A DNA stretch of 64,000 bases, from NCBI RefSeq assembly GCF_900104175.1, contig NZ_FNIX01000002.1, positions 186,001 to 250,000 of the forward strand, read 5' to 3'. The position numbers and the translations under genes were made by a program. Positions within the stretch are counted from its first letter, which is position 1, and each line of letters starts with the position of its first letter. Shown piece by piece: positions 17,132-25,899 of the stretch. A model generated the notes under the pieces. It ran no database searches and had not been told where the DNA came from. It saw only the letters and a list, made by a program, of their open reading frames with translations. Origin of the DNA: Lentzea jiangxiensis. Its GTDB lineage: Bacteria > Actinomycetota > Actinomycetes > Mycobacteriales > Pseudonocardiaceae.

Positions 17132-18133
17132 TCAGCGGGCCGCCGTGCTCCCCCGGTCGGTGAGCCTCGGCTGGAGCAGGCGGACCTCCGGCGCCTGATC
17201 CCTGGCGAGCCGGGAGACGACCATGTCGACGGCGATCGCACCCAGCTCCTGCGCCGGCACGGAGATCGAGGTCAGTGGCACCGGAAGGCCCACGGCGGCG
17301 TCGTCCGGGCACAGCGTGACCACCGACAGGCCGGCCGGGACGTCCAGCGAACGGCGCCGCAGCTCGAGCAGCAGCTGACCGAGGACCGCCTCGTTGTGCA
17401 CGACCAGCCCGGTGATCCCGCGGCCGGGCTCCAGCACGGTGTCGAGGCACGCGGCGACCGAGTCGTAGCCGGGGGCGCACGAGTGCACCGACGCCGGCAG
17501 GTTCCTCCTCGTGGTCTCCCGCTGGAACCCGGCCAGCAGGCGGGTGGCGTAGCTGGTGCCGCGTTCGTACACGGCCGGAGGCGAGCCGATCAGCGCGATC
17601 GACCGGTGGCCGAGGTCCGCCAGGTGCGCCACCATCCGCCGGCCCGCGGCGGCGAAGTCGAGGTCGACGCAGCTCAGGCCCTCGTGGTCGTCCGGCACGC
17701 CCAGCAGGACCACCGGCGCGTCGACGGTGCGCAGTTCGGGCACGCGCGGGTCGGCGCTCTCGACGTCCATCACGATGATCGCGTCCGCCATCGACCGGGC
17801 CGTGACGCGGTGGGCCTCGCCGGGGCCGGCCTCCTTGGTCAGCAGCAGCACGTCGTAGTCGTGGTCGCGCGCCCTCGCCACGATCGCCGACACGAACTGC
17901 ATGACGACGGGCAGGTTCTGGTCCGAGTGCAGCGGCACGACGAGACCGATCACGTGGGAGCGGCTCGAGGCGAGTGCGCGGGCACCGGCGTTCGGGTGGT
18001 AGCCGAGGGCCGCGATGCTCTGCTCGACGCGGCGCTTCGTCTCCTCCGAGATGCTGCGCTTCCCGCTGAGCACGTAGGACACCGTGCTGATCGACACGCC
18101 GGCGTGACGGGCCACCTCCTTGATCGTGATCAT
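17132..18133 (-). CDS. LacI-family regulator
   Basis: A 333-residue LacI protein: helix-turn-helix ITIKEVARHAGVSISTVSYV, hinge GYHPNAGARALASSRSH, and an effector domain. It belongs to the same subgroup as the regulators at 18337 and 25900: all three share the VSYVL-GKR signature and a variant C-terminal half (VVHNEAVLGQLLLELR, TLCPDDAA in place of the usual GFDDIP motif). The ATG at 18133 starts the conserved helix-turn-helix. It is divergent from the next regulator and convergent with the xylan operon. Its target is unclear; the inverted repeat at 18214-18234 is a candidate self-site. Confidence 0.88.
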   Translation of the reverse strand: MITIKEVARHAGVSISTVSYVLSGKRSISEETKRRVEQSIAALGYHPNAGARALASSRSHVIGLVVPLHSDQNLPVVMQFVSAIVARARDHDYDVLLLTKEAGPGEAHRVTARSMADAIIVMDVESADPRVPELRTVDAPVVLLGVPDDHEGLSCVDLDFAAAGRRMVAHLADLGHRSIALIGSPPAVYERGTSYATRLLAGFQRETTRRNLPASVHSCAPGYDSVAACLDTVLEPGRGITGLVVHNEAVLGQLLLELRRRSLDVPAGLSVVTLCPDDAAVGLPVPLTSISVPAQELGAIAVDMVVSRLARDQAPEVRLLQPRLTDRGSTAAR

Positions 18134-18213
18134 GCCCGCCCCCTGTCGTCGGATGGTGGCGATCATCGTAGTGCCGCCACCGGCGTCACCGGCGCTCCAG
18201 CGCGCCGGTGACC

Positions 18214-18234
18214 TTCGACGACGTGATCGTCGAA
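18214..18234. promoter_or_regulatory. Perfect inverted repeat between two divergent LacI genes
   Basis: TTCGACGA (18214-18221) and TCGTCGAA (18227-18234) are perfect 8-bp arms around a 5-base centre, about 80 bases upstream of the minus-strand LacI gene and 103 upstream of the plus-strand one. It may be the operator of the minus-strand regulator. Function is inferred from symmetry and place only. Confidence 0.4.
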
Positions 18235-18297
18235 ATCGTCGAACGCGGGGCAATTCCTTGACGGCCCAGTTTCGGCTGTGTCACATTCTGGAACCGG

Positions 18298-18311
18298 TCG
18301 AAGCGCTTCGA
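18298..18311. promoter_or_regulatory. Perfect palindromic operator TCGAAGCGCTTCGA (self-site of LacI at 18337)
   Basis: A perfect 14-bp palindrome 26 bases before the LacI start. Two 12/14 matches (22179-22192 and 22268-22281) lie in the divergent GH3/binding-protein promoter region, linking this regulator to that locus. Confidence 0.65.
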
Positions 18312-18336
18312 TTCGTTGCGGTCCGGAGGTGTCGGC

Positions 18337-19353
18337 GTGGTCACCATTGTGGACGTGGCGAAACACGCGGGTGTTGCCCCGAGCACGGTTTCCTACGTGC
18401 TGACGGGCAAACGCGCGGTTTCCGCGGACACCCGAGTGCGAGTGCGGGAAAGCATTCAGCTGCTCGGTTATCGCCCGCACGGGAATGCGTTGGCACCGAT
18501 GCACAGGAGGACGAACGTCCTCGCTCTCGTCCTGCCGTTGCGCGAAGGCGTGCACCTGCCGGTCGTCATGCGGTTCGTGACGTCGGTCGTCACCGCCGCC
18601 CGCGCCCACGACATGAACGTGTTGCTCGTGACCGCCGACCAGGGCGCGGCGGGCCTGCGCGCGCTGGCGGGGGGCGGCAGGGTCGACGGGTTCCTGGTGA
18701 TGGACGTGGAGCTCGACGACGAACGGGTCCCGGCGCTGCGCGAACTGGGCCGCCCGTCCGTGCTCCTCGGCCACCCCACGGCGTTGAAGGGCCTCACCTG
18801 CGTCGACCTGGACTTCGAGGCCGCCGGCGCGCGCTGCGTCGACCACCTCGCCGACCTGGGACACCGCAGCATCGGCTTCCTCGGCGCGCCGAGCATCGTC
18901 TACGAGCGCAACACCGGCTTCGCACAACGGACTCTCGCCGGCTTCGGCGCCGCGGCCATGCGCCGGGGGGTCGCCTCGACCGCCCTGCCCGCCGAACAGC
19001 GGCACGACTCCGTGCTGTCGGTGGTCAGCACGTTGCTGCGCGAGCTGCCGCGGATGTCCGCGCTGGTCGTGCAGAACGAGGCGGTGCTGGGCCAGGTGGT
19101 GGACTGCCTGCGGGCGAGCGGGAAGCGGGTGCCCGAGGACGTCGCGGTCGTGGCGATCTGCCCCGACGAGCTCGCCGAACGGCTGCGGCTCACCTCGGTC
19201 CAGCTGCCGGTCGAGGCGCTCGGCAGGCGGGCCGTCGACCTGCTGATGGCGAAGCTGAACGGACGCCAGCCACCGGCGTTGACGTTGCTGCCGCCCAAGC
19301 TCGCGTGCCGGAGCGCCCAGCGGGGCGCTCCGGTGCTGAGGGTCGCCGAGTGA
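18337..19353 (+). CDS. LacI-family regulator, probable repressor of the GH3/ABC locus at 22 kb
   Basis: A 338-residue LacI protein with helix-turn-helix VTIVDVAKHAGVAPSTVSYV and the same variant effector half as the neighbouring regulator (VVQNEAVLGQVVDCLR, AICPDELAERL). The GTG at 18337 was chosen because GGAGG lies 8 bases upstream and the conserved DNA-binding domain starts at once. Its 3' end is one base from the end of the convergent GH3 gene. Palindromes matching its self-site lie at the GH3 and binding-protein promoters, so it probably controls both of those divergent units. Confidence 0.88.
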   Translation: MVTIVDVAKHAGVAPSTVSYVLTGKRAVSADTRVRVRESIQLLGYRPHGNALAPMHRRTNVLALVLPLREGVHLPVVMRFVTSVVTAARAHDMNVLLVTADQGAAGLRALAGGGRVDGFLVMDVELDDERVPALRELGRPSVLLGHPTALKGLTCVDLDFEAAGARCVDHLADLGHRSIGFLGAPSIVYERNTGFAQRTLAGFGAAAMRRGVASTALPAEQRHDSVLSVVSTLLRELPRMSALVVQNEAVLGQVVDCLRASGKRVPEDVAVVAICPDELAERLRLTSVQLPVEALGRRAVDLLMAKLNGRQPPALTLLPPKLACRSAQRGAPVLRVAE

Positions 19354-19354
19354 C

Positions 19355-22150
19355 TCAGCCGGTCCTGAACCGGAAGGCGGCGAGCCGGACGCCGCCGTGC
19401 AGGACGACCCGGAGGTCGTGGACGCCCTCCAGCGGTGCCGGCAGGGCGAGCGACATCGTGGTCCACGCGTGGCGGTCGCCCGTGGCGGGGACGCCGATCG
19501 CCGCCAGCGGCGCGGAACCGGACCGGAACTCCAGCCTGCCGTCGTCCTCGCCGGCCACCTCGACCTCGACGGAGTGCGCGCCCGCGAGGTGGGTCGAGCG
19601 GAAGACCAGCGTCGCGGGCGTCGACGGATCCGCCGCTGTGACGGCATCTCCGGTCGTGCGGGTGGCGTCGACGAGGGTGGCGCGGTCGTGGTCGTCGAAG
19701 TCGGCCGCGAGCAGACGGCGGTCGACGCCGGGGCGTGGTCCGGGCGCGGGGCCGGTGACCGTGAGAGGGGCGGTCAGCACGACGTCCCGGGCGGAACGGG
19801 CGACGAGCACCTCGTAGTCGCCCGGATCGACGGTGAACGCGCCGGTGGTGACGTCCCAGTGGGAGAGCTGCCCGGACAGGCGCACGGTCACCACCTCGCT
19901 CCCGCCGGGAGCGAGCGACACCTTGCCGAAACCGGCGAGCCGCAGCAGCGGCGCCTCGTACCGGGCGTCGAGCGCGCGGACGTAGACCTGCACGACCTCG
20001 CTGCCCGTGCGCTCGCCGGTGTTGGTCACCGCGACCGACACGTCCACCGCGCCGTCCTGGGGCAGGGAGGCGGACGACAGGACCAGGTCGTGGAGCTCGA
20101 ACTCCGCGTAGGAGAGCCCGTGGCCGAACGGGTACAGGGGATCGGCGCGGTGGTACTGGTAGGTCCAGCCGGCCTTGATCACGTCGTAGTCGAGCGGGTG
20201 CGGCAACGGGTCGTCACCGCGGTACCAGGTCTGCGGCAGCCGTCCGGCGGGGTCGGCCTCGCCGAGCAGGACGGCGGCCACCGCCCGGCCCGTCTCCTGA
20301 CCGCCGTGCGAGGTCCACACCACGGCGGGCAGGTTCGCGTCCGCCCAGTCGAGGGCGTACGGGTAGCTGCTCATCACGACCAGCACGGTGTCCGGGCGCA
20401 CGCCGGCGACCGCGCGCAGCAACGCGTCCTGCGGGGAGGGCAGCGCGATGCCGGTGCGGTCCTCGGTCTCCCGGCCGTGGATCAGCGGGTGGTTGCCGAG
20501 GACGACCACCGCGACGTCGGCCGCCAGCGCTGCGGCCAGCGCCTCCTCGGTGCCGTCGCGCAGCACCTCGCGCTCCCAGCGCTCGGCGGCGTCCGCGGAC
20601 TCGGCCGTGACGCTCACCCGCCCGTCCACCGGGTCCACGACGGCGTACCGGCCCGTCAGGACGTTCTGCAGCAGCACGGAATCCTCGACGGGCACGAGGC
20701 GGAACGTCTCGCGGACGTCCCAGCTCTTGATCAGCTTCTGGTCGGCCACCAGCGCGGTGTCGTGCAGGCTCAGGTACCGGCCGGTCTCCGCCGACCGCAG
20801 CGTCAGCACCCCGTCGCCCCAGTCGACGACGTCGAACGCCGTCTTGCCCAGCAGCGCGCCGCTCGTGCGCGACCGCAACGCGACCCGGTCCGCGCCGTCC
20901 GAGACGGTCACCTCGCCGCCGTGCACCGCGCTCAGTCCACTCGCGACGGAGACCTGGTACGGCAGCGTGCCGCTGTACCAGTCCTCGCACACCGTGTCGG
21001 CGAGCGGCCCGATCACCGCGATCTTCGGCGCGGCGAGGGGAAGCAAACCGGTGTTGCGCAACAACACCACCGACTCGGTCGCCGCTCGCAGGGCGAGGGC
21101 GCGGTGCTCCTGGCAGTCGATGACCTCGGGTCCGATGGCCGCGTACGGGTCGAGGTCCGGGTCGAACTCGCCGAGCCGGAAGCGGACCTCCAGCTGCCTC
21201 CGCACCGCGCGGTCCACATCGGACTCGTCGATCAGTCCGCGCTCCAGGGCTTCCCGCAGCCGGCCCAGCGGGGTCGCGCTGTCCTCGCCGTGGTCGGTGA
21301 AGCTGTCGATGCCCGCCTTGAGCGCGGCGGCGTGCGACTCGGCGTGGTCGTCGAAGTAGTGCTCCTCCGAGACCAGGTTGGACGGCGCCTCGGCGTCGCT
21401 GACCACGAAGAGCTCCTGGTCGGTCCAGCGCCGCAGCTCGTCCGCGAGCAGCGGCGTGACGTGGCACGGACGCCCGTTGACCAGGTTGTAGGCGGCCATC
21501 ACGCCGGTGGCCGCACCGGAGGCGATCACCGGGCGGAACGCGGCGAGGTCGTACTCGTGCAGCACGCGCGGGCGCAGGCCCGACGACGTGACGCAGCGGT
21601 CGTTCTCGTTGTTGTAGGCCAGGAAGTGCTTGAGCACCGGGGCCGCGCGCAGGAACCGGTCGTCCTCGCCCGCGAGCCCCCGGCAGAACGCCGTGCCGAG
21701 CTCCGCTGTGTGCAGCGGGTCCTCGGAGTAGCCCTCCTCGTTGCGCCCCCAGCGGGGATCGCGCAGCAGGTTCAGCACCGGCGCCCACGCCTGCAGGCTG
21801 TTGCGGCCCGTTCCGACGGCGGGGAAGCGGTGGTAGTGGAACGCCCGCAGCTCGACGGAGACGGCCTCGGCGACGCGGCGCACCAGTTCGGGGTCCCACG
21901 TGGCACCGAGACCGACGGCCTGCGGGAAGACGGTGGCGGGACCCAGCCACGCGACGCCGTGCAACGCCTCCGTCCCGGTGCGGAACGCGGCGACGCCCAG
22001 CCGCGGCACGGCCGGCGAGTACTGGTGCAGCATCGCGATCCGCTCGTCGAGCGCAAGTCGCCCGAGCAGGTCGTCGATGCGCTTGCGCGTCGGCAGCGCC
22101 GGGTCGCGAAACGGCGGCCGATCGGCGCCGGGATCGTGCTCGAAACCCAC
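19355..22150 (-). CDS. Large GH3 glycosidase with inserted fascin-like domain and C-terminal CBM6-like domain
   Basis: A 931-residue intracellular GH3 enzyme (no signal peptide). The barrel domain has RWGRNEEGYSEDP, KHFLAYNNENDR and the nucleophile in VVSDAEAPSN (D252). After the start of the second domain there is an insertion of about 130 residues (around 420-550) with two beta-trefoil-like units, such as LTLRSAETGRYLSLHDTALV and LLQNVLTGRYAVVDPVDG. The GH3 domain then resumes (AVVVLGNHPLIHGRETEDR, YPFGHGLSYAEF), followed by a fibronectin-like domain and a ~125-residue CBM6-like end. The GTG at 22150 has AAGGGG upstream. Beta-xylosidase or beta-glucosidase on xyloglucan or xylan oligomers is likely, judged from the divergent operon. 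Confidence 0.85.
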   Translation of the reverse strand: MGFEHDPGADRPPFRDPALPTRKRIDDLLGRLALDERIAMLHQYSPAVPRLGVAAFRTGTEALHGVAWLGPATVFPQAVGLGATWDPELVRRVAEAVSVELRAFHYHRFPAVGTGRNSLQAWAPVLNLLRDPRWGRNEEGYSEDPLHTAELGTAFCRGLAGEDDRFLRAAPVLKHFLAYNNENDRCVTSSGLRPRVLHEYDLAAFRPVIASGAATGVMAAYNLVNGRPCHVTPLLADELRRWTDQELFVVSDAEAPSNLVSEEHYFDDHAESHAAALKAGIDSFTDHGEDSATPLGRLREALERGLIDESDVDRAVRRQLEVRFRLGEFDPDLDPYAAIGPEVIDCQEHRALALRAATESVVLLRNTGLLPLAAPKIAVIGPLADTVCEDWYSGTLPYQVSVASGLSAVHGGEVTVSDGADRVALRSRTSGALLGKTAFDVVDWGDGVLTLRSAETGRYLSLHDTALVADQKLIKSWDVRETFRLVPVEDSVLLQNVLTGRYAVVDPVDGRVSVTAESADAAERWEREVLRDGTEEALAAALAADVAVVVLGNHPLIHGRETEDRTGIALPSPQDALLRAVAGVRPDTVLVVMSSYPYALDWADANLPAVVWTSHGGQETGRAVAAVLLGEADPAGRLPQTWYRGDDPLPHPLDYDVIKAGWTYQYHRADPLYPFGHGLSYAEFELHDLVLSSASLPQDGAVDVSVAVTNTGERTGSEVVQVYVRALDARYEAPLLRLAGFGKVSLAPGGSEVVTVRLSGQLSHWDVTTGAFTVDPGDYEVLVARSARDVVLTAPLTVTGPAPGPRPGVDRRLLAADFDDHDRATLVDATRTTGDAVTAADPSTPATLVFRSTHLAGAHSVEVEVAGEDDGRLEFRSGSAPLAAIGVPATGDRHAWTTMSLALPAPLEGVHDLRVVLHGGVRLAAFRFRTG

Positions 22151-22178
22151 GTGGCAACCCCTTGGGTCGGTGCTGTCA

Positions 22179-22192
22179 GCGAAGCGTTTCGA
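22179..22192. promoter_or_regulatory. Operator copy GCGAAGCGTTTCGA before the GH3 gene
   Basis: Matches 12 of 14 bases of the perfect palindrome at 18298-18311 and lies 29 bases upstream of the GH3 start, where a LacI protein would block transcription. Confidence 0.6.
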
Positions 22193-22226
22193 CGTTGGCA
22201 CGACCGCGTTTCCGCTGTCAACGGTC

Positions 22227-22281
22227 TTGTCACCTGAGACGGGCGTCACTAGCCTCGCCGACATCTGTTTAAGCGCTTCGA
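22227..22281 (+). promoter_or_regulatory. Candidate promoter and operator of the 22-32 kb operon
   Basis: TTGTCA (22227-22232) and TAGCCT (22250-22255) are separated by 17 bases and would start transcription near 22262. TTTAAGCGCTTCGA (22268-22281), a 12/14 match to the 18298 palindrome, lies just after that point, a good place for a roadblock repressor. The boxes are weak; the operator is the stronger signal. Confidence 0.5.
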
Positions 22282-22310
22282 CACTTCGACGACGAAGGAT
22301 CGGTTCCGCC

Positions 22311-23990
22311 ATGGGCATCGAGTTGAACCGCAGAAGCTTCCTCAACGCCGCCGCCACAGCCGCCGCCCTCGCCGCGGCGGGACCGCTGTTGTCGGCCTGC
22401 GGTGGCGGTGGGGCGCAGCGGGCAGGGGTGAACTCCGAGTCGGGGCTGCGCGCCGCCCTGCCCGCCCACGTGCCGCTCAGCTCGATCAAGCCGGACATCG
22501 CGTCGATCGCGGGTGGCCCGGACGCCCTGACCGATCCCGGTTTCCTCACCTACCCGGCGAACCGCGTCGCCACCGTGCCCGGCGTGCCCGGCAAGGGAGG
22601 CAGGTACTCCGCCGTCGTTCCGCTGTGGGGCACCATCCCACCCGCCGACAACGCCTTCTACCAGGCCATGGACAAGGCGCTGGGCATCCGGCTGGAGATG
22701 AAGCCCGCCGACGGCAACACCTACAACACGATCGTCTCGACGATGACCGCGGCGAAGCGGCTGCCCGACTGGATCACCCTGCCGTCCTGGTGGAACCCGA
22801 ACTTCAACACCGGCGGCCTGGCCGGCAGCCAGCTCGCCGATCTCACACCGTTCCTCTCCGGGGACAACGTCAAGAAGTACCCGAACCTCGCCGCGATCCC
22901 CACCGCCGCGTGGCGGGCCGGGGCGTGGGGCGACAAGATCTACGGCATCCCGAGCTTCTCCTCGGGCTTCGCGATCACCGGCACCACCTTCTACCGGCGC
23001 GACGTGCTGGAGGCCAGGGGGATCACCGCGGACCAGGTGAAGTCCGCCGACGACCTGATGAACCTCGGCAAGGAGCTGACCGACGCGAAGGCGGGCGTCT
23101 GGGCGTTCGACGACCTCTACACCTACCTGTACACCTCCTTCGGTGCGCCGCTGAAGTGGAAGGTGGACAACGGCAAGCTCGTGCACCTCTTCCAGACCGA
23201 CGAGTGGTTCGAGGCGCTCGACTGGCTGCACCGGCTCGCCACCGCGGGGTACGTGCACCCCGACGCGCTGGCGGGCGACCAGGCCGGCACGACCCGGTTC
23301 TACGCGGGCAAGGTGCTGATCGCCGGTGGCGGCACGGGCGCGTGGAACCTCGCCGACCACCAGAACGGCGTCGCCGCGAACCCGGCCTACCGGCGCGGCG
23401 CGTTCGACTTCTTCACCGCCGACGGCAAGGGCACCCCGCGCGTCGACATGGGCCCGGCCACCAGCATCGTCAGCTACCTCAACGCGAACCTCAAGCCGGA
23501 GCAGGTCGAGGAGCTCCTGGCCGTCGCGAACTACCTCGCCGCGCCGTTCGGGTCCGCCGAGTACACGATGGTCAACTTCGGCGTCGAGGGAACGCACTTC
23601 ACCACCGAGGGCGGCGTGCCGGCGCCCACCGAGGCCGGGCGCAAGGAGGTGCAGGCGCAGACCTACCCGTTCCTCGCCTCGCCGGCGCAGGTGATCAGCA
23701 ACCAGACAGCGCCGAACGTCACGAAGGACCTCGCGGCCTGGCAGGCCGCCAACGTGAAGGCGCTCGCCAAGCCGGTGTTCTGGGGGATGAACGTCAGCAT
23801 GCCGCAGGCGCAGGCCACCGCCGAGGCCGCGCAGGCCGTGATGGACACCGTCAAGGACTGCTACCACGGCAAGAAGAAGGTGCAGGACGTCAAGGACGCC
23901 GTCGCCACGTGGAAGGGCAGCGGTGGTGGTGACCGGCTGATCGCGTGGATGGACGAGAACGTGCTCCAGAAGCACGGCACCGGGCAGTGA
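22311..23990 (+). CDS. Sugar-binding lipoprotein of an LplA/YtcQ-type ABC transporter
   Basis: A 559-residue solute-binding protein, larger than usual CUT1 binding proteins, as is typical of the group that pairs with LplB/YtcP-type permeases. The N-terminus, NRRSFLNAAATAAALAAAGP, combines a twin-arginine motif with a lipobox (LLSACGGGG), suggesting a Tat-exported lipoprotein anchored at about Cys30. Trp/Tyr-rich segments (LPSWWNPNFNTGG, FDDLYTYLYTSFG, KPVFWGMNVS) are probable sugar-contact sites. It is the first gene of a long operon with LacI-type operators at its promoter. Xylose-containing oligosaccharides are the inferred ligand. Confidence 0.87.
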   Translation: MGIELNRRSFLNAAATAAALAAAGPLLSACGGGGAQRAGVNSESGLRAALPAHVPLSSIKPDIASIAGGPDALTDPGFLTYPANRVATVPGVPGKGGRYSAVVPLWGTIPPADNAFYQAMDKALGIRLEMKPADGNTYNTIVSTMTAAKRLPDWITLPSWWNPNFNTGGLAGSQLADLTPFLSGDNVKKYPNLAAIPTAAWRAGAWGDKIYGIPSFSSGFAITGTTFYRRDVLEARGITADQVKSADDLMNLGKELTDAKAGVWAFDDLYTYLYTSFGAPLKWKVDNGKLVHLFQTDEWFEALDWLHRLATAGYVHPDALAGDQAGTTRFYAGKVLIAGGGTGAWNLADHQNGVAANPAYRRGAFDFFTADGKGTPRVDMGPATSIVSYLNANLKPEQVEELLAVANYLAAPFGSAEYTMVNFGVEGTHFTTEGGVPAPTEAGRKEVQAQTYPFLASPAQVISNQTAPNVTKDLAAWQAANVKALAKPVFWGMNVSMPQAQATAEAAQAVMDTVKDCYHGKKKVQDVKDAVATWKGSGGGDRLIAWMDENVLQKHGTGQ

Positions 23991-24928
23991 CCGCCCTGCG
24001 ACCGGCCCTGCGACCGGCGCGGCGGAACTGGCGGGTGAGACTGCGCCGCGACCGCTCGCTGGTGCTGATGGCGTTGCCGGCGGTCTTGCTGCTGCTGGTG
24101 TTCAACTACGTGCCGCTGTTCGGGCTCGTCACCGCGTTCCAGGAGTACGACCCGCTGTCCGGCGTCTCCGGCAGCGCGTGGGTGGGCCTCCACCAGTTCG
24201 AGCGGCTGTTCGGCGACCCGCTGTTCTGGAGCGCCGTGCGCAACACCCTGTACCTGAGCTTCGTGCAGCTCGTGTTGTTCTTCCCCGTGCCCGTCGCGCT
24301 CGCGCTGCTGCTCAACTCCGTGCTGAGCGATCGGATCCGCAACTTCATCCAGTCCGTGGTGTACCTGCCGCACTTCTTCTCGTGGGTGCTGGCGATCACG
24401 ATCTTCCAGCAGATGCTCGGCGGCGCGGGCGTGCTCAACCAGTTCCTGCGCTCCCACGACATCGGCACGTGGGACGTCATGACGAACCCGGACACGTTCG
24501 CGCTCCTGGTGACCTCGCAGGTGATCTGGAAGGAGGCGGGCTGGGGGATCATCGTGTTCCTCGCCGCGCTCGCCGCCATCAACACCGACCTCTACGAGGC
24601 GGCCGCGGCGGACGGCGCCGGGCGCTGGCGGCGGTTGTGGCACATCACCCTGCCCGGCCTGCGCGGCGTGATCGTGCTGATGCTGGTGCTGCGCCTCGGG
24701 AACGCGCTGACCGTCGGCTTCGAGCAGTTCCTGATCCAGCGGTACGCGGTCGGCCACGACACGGCGGACGTGCTCGACACGTTCGCGTTCTACTACGGCA
24801 TCGCCACCAACGACTACAGCTACGGCGCGGCGGCGGGCCTGTTCAAGAGCATCATCTCGCTGCTGCTCATCTGGGGTGCGAACAAGCTGGCGCACGCCTT
24901 CGGCGAAGACGGGTTGTACCGCGCATGA
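23987..24928 (+). CDS. ABC sugar transporter permease, LplB family
   Basis: A 313-residue permease with six helices; LPAVLLLLVFNYVPLFGLVT and FQEYDPLSG near the N-terminus are hallmarks of the LplB group. The EAA loop is LYEAAAADGAGRWRRLWHIT near residue 205. The GTG start overlaps the binding-protein stop (GTGA) and the conserved region begins soon after a short basic tail. It pairs with the next permease. Confidence 0.9.
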   Translation: MTALRPALRPARRNWRVRLRRDRSLVLMALPAVLLLLVFNYVPLFGLVTAFQEYDPLSGVSGSAWVGLHQFERLFGDPLFWSAVRNTLYLSFVQLVLFFPVPVALALLLNSVLSDRIRNFIQSVVYLPHFFSWVLAITIFQQMLGGAGVLNQFLRSHDIGTWDVMTNPDTFALLVTSQVIWKEAGWGIIVFLAALAAINTDLYEAAAADGAGRWRRLWHITLPGLRGVIVLMLVLRLGNALTVGFEQFLIQRYAVGHDTADVLDTFAFYYGIATNDYSYGAAAGLFKSIISLLLIWGANKLAHAFGEDGLYRA

Positions 24929-25896
24929 CCGACACGCTGACGATCGCCCGGACCGAGGAGCACACCGTTGCGCCGCGACCACCGCGGCGCAGGAGGCGCG
25001 GCGCGCGCCGGTCGTGGGAGGAACCACCGACCGCCGCCGGCGAGGCCGCCAAGGGCGTGACCCTCGGCGGGGTGCTCCTGGTGGTGCTGGTGCCGCTGTG
25101 GATCGTCGTCGTCACCAGCCTGTCGACGCAGGGATCGGTGAACCGCGCCGGCGGGCTGGTGATCTGGCCGGACGAGCTGACCTTCGCCGCCTACCGCGTG
25201 ATGCTCGAGGACGGGACCGTGCGCACCGCGCTGCTGGTGAGCCTCGGCATCACCGCCGTCGGCACGCTGGTGTCGATGGTGGTCTCGGTCCTGTGCGCCT
25301 ACGGCCTTTCCCGGTCGCGGTCGTTCGCCCACCGCTTCCTGCTGACGCTGCTGATCGTCACGATGTTCGTCAACGGCGGACTGATCCCGACGTTCCTCGT
25401 CGTGACGGGGCTGGGCGGGTACGGGCAGTGGTGGTCCCTGGTCCTGCCGAGCGCCGTGTCGGTGTTCAACATCCTGATCCTGCGGGCCTTCTACTCGAGC
25501 ACCTCGGCCGACCTGGTCGAGGCGGCGCGGATCGACGGCGCGGGGGACTGGCGGATCCTGTGGTCGATCGTCCTGCCGACCTCGCGGGCCGTCACGGCCG
25601 TCATCGCCCTCTTCTACGGCGTCGGCTACTGGAACTCGTTCTTCAACGTGATGCTCTACCTGCCGACGGACAGCGAGAAGTGGCCGTTGCAGTACGTGCT
25701 CTACACCTACGTGAGCCGGGGCAACGGCATGCCGGGCTCGGTCAACCAGGGCTTCGGCGACGCGCTCTCGCAGACCGCGCCGCTGTCGTTGCAGATGGCC
25801 GTGGTCGTGCTGACGCTCGTGCCCCTGCTCATCGTCTACCCGTTCGTGCAGAAGCACTTCCGCACGGGCGTCCTCACCGGCGCGATCAAGGGCTGA
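24925..25896 (+). CDS. ABC sugar transporter permease, YtcP family
   Basis: A 323-residue permease of the YtcP group: an Arg-rich cytoplasmic tail ([17 protein letters not shown]), then six helices, with GGLIPTFLVVTGLG, the EAA loop LVEAARIDGAGDWRILWSIV and GYWNSFFNVMLYL. The C-terminus, YPFVQKHFRTGVLTGAIKG, is nearly invariant in this family. The ATG overlaps the previous stop by four bases (ATGA). No ATPase gene accompanies the pair; a shared MsiK-type ATPase is expected elsewhere in the genome. Confidence 0.92.
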   Translation: MTDTLTIARTEEHTVAPRPPRRRRRGARRSWEEPPTAAGEAAKGVTLGGVLLVVLVPLWIVVVTSLSTQGSVNRAGGLVIWPDELTFAAYRVMLEDGTVRTALLVSLGITAVGTLVSMVVSVLCAYGLSRSRSFAHRFLLTLLIVTMFVNGGLIPTFLVVTGLGGYGQWWSLVLPSAVSVFNILILRAFYSSTSADLVEAARIDGAGDWRILWSIVLPTSRAVTAVIALFYGVGYWNSFFNVMLYLPTDSEKWPLQYVLYTYVSRGNGMPGSVNQGFGDALSQTAPLSLQMAVVVLTLVPLLIVYPFVQKHFRTGVLTGAIKG

Positions 25897-25899
25897 ACC

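Noticed and set aside
19397..22237. Very long plus-strand open frame (946 codons) antisense to the GH3 gene
   Set aside because: It mirrors the GH3 frame, is rich in Arg/Val/His/Gly as expected for antisense GC-rich DNA, and matches no family; the minus-strand frame has full GH3 motifs.
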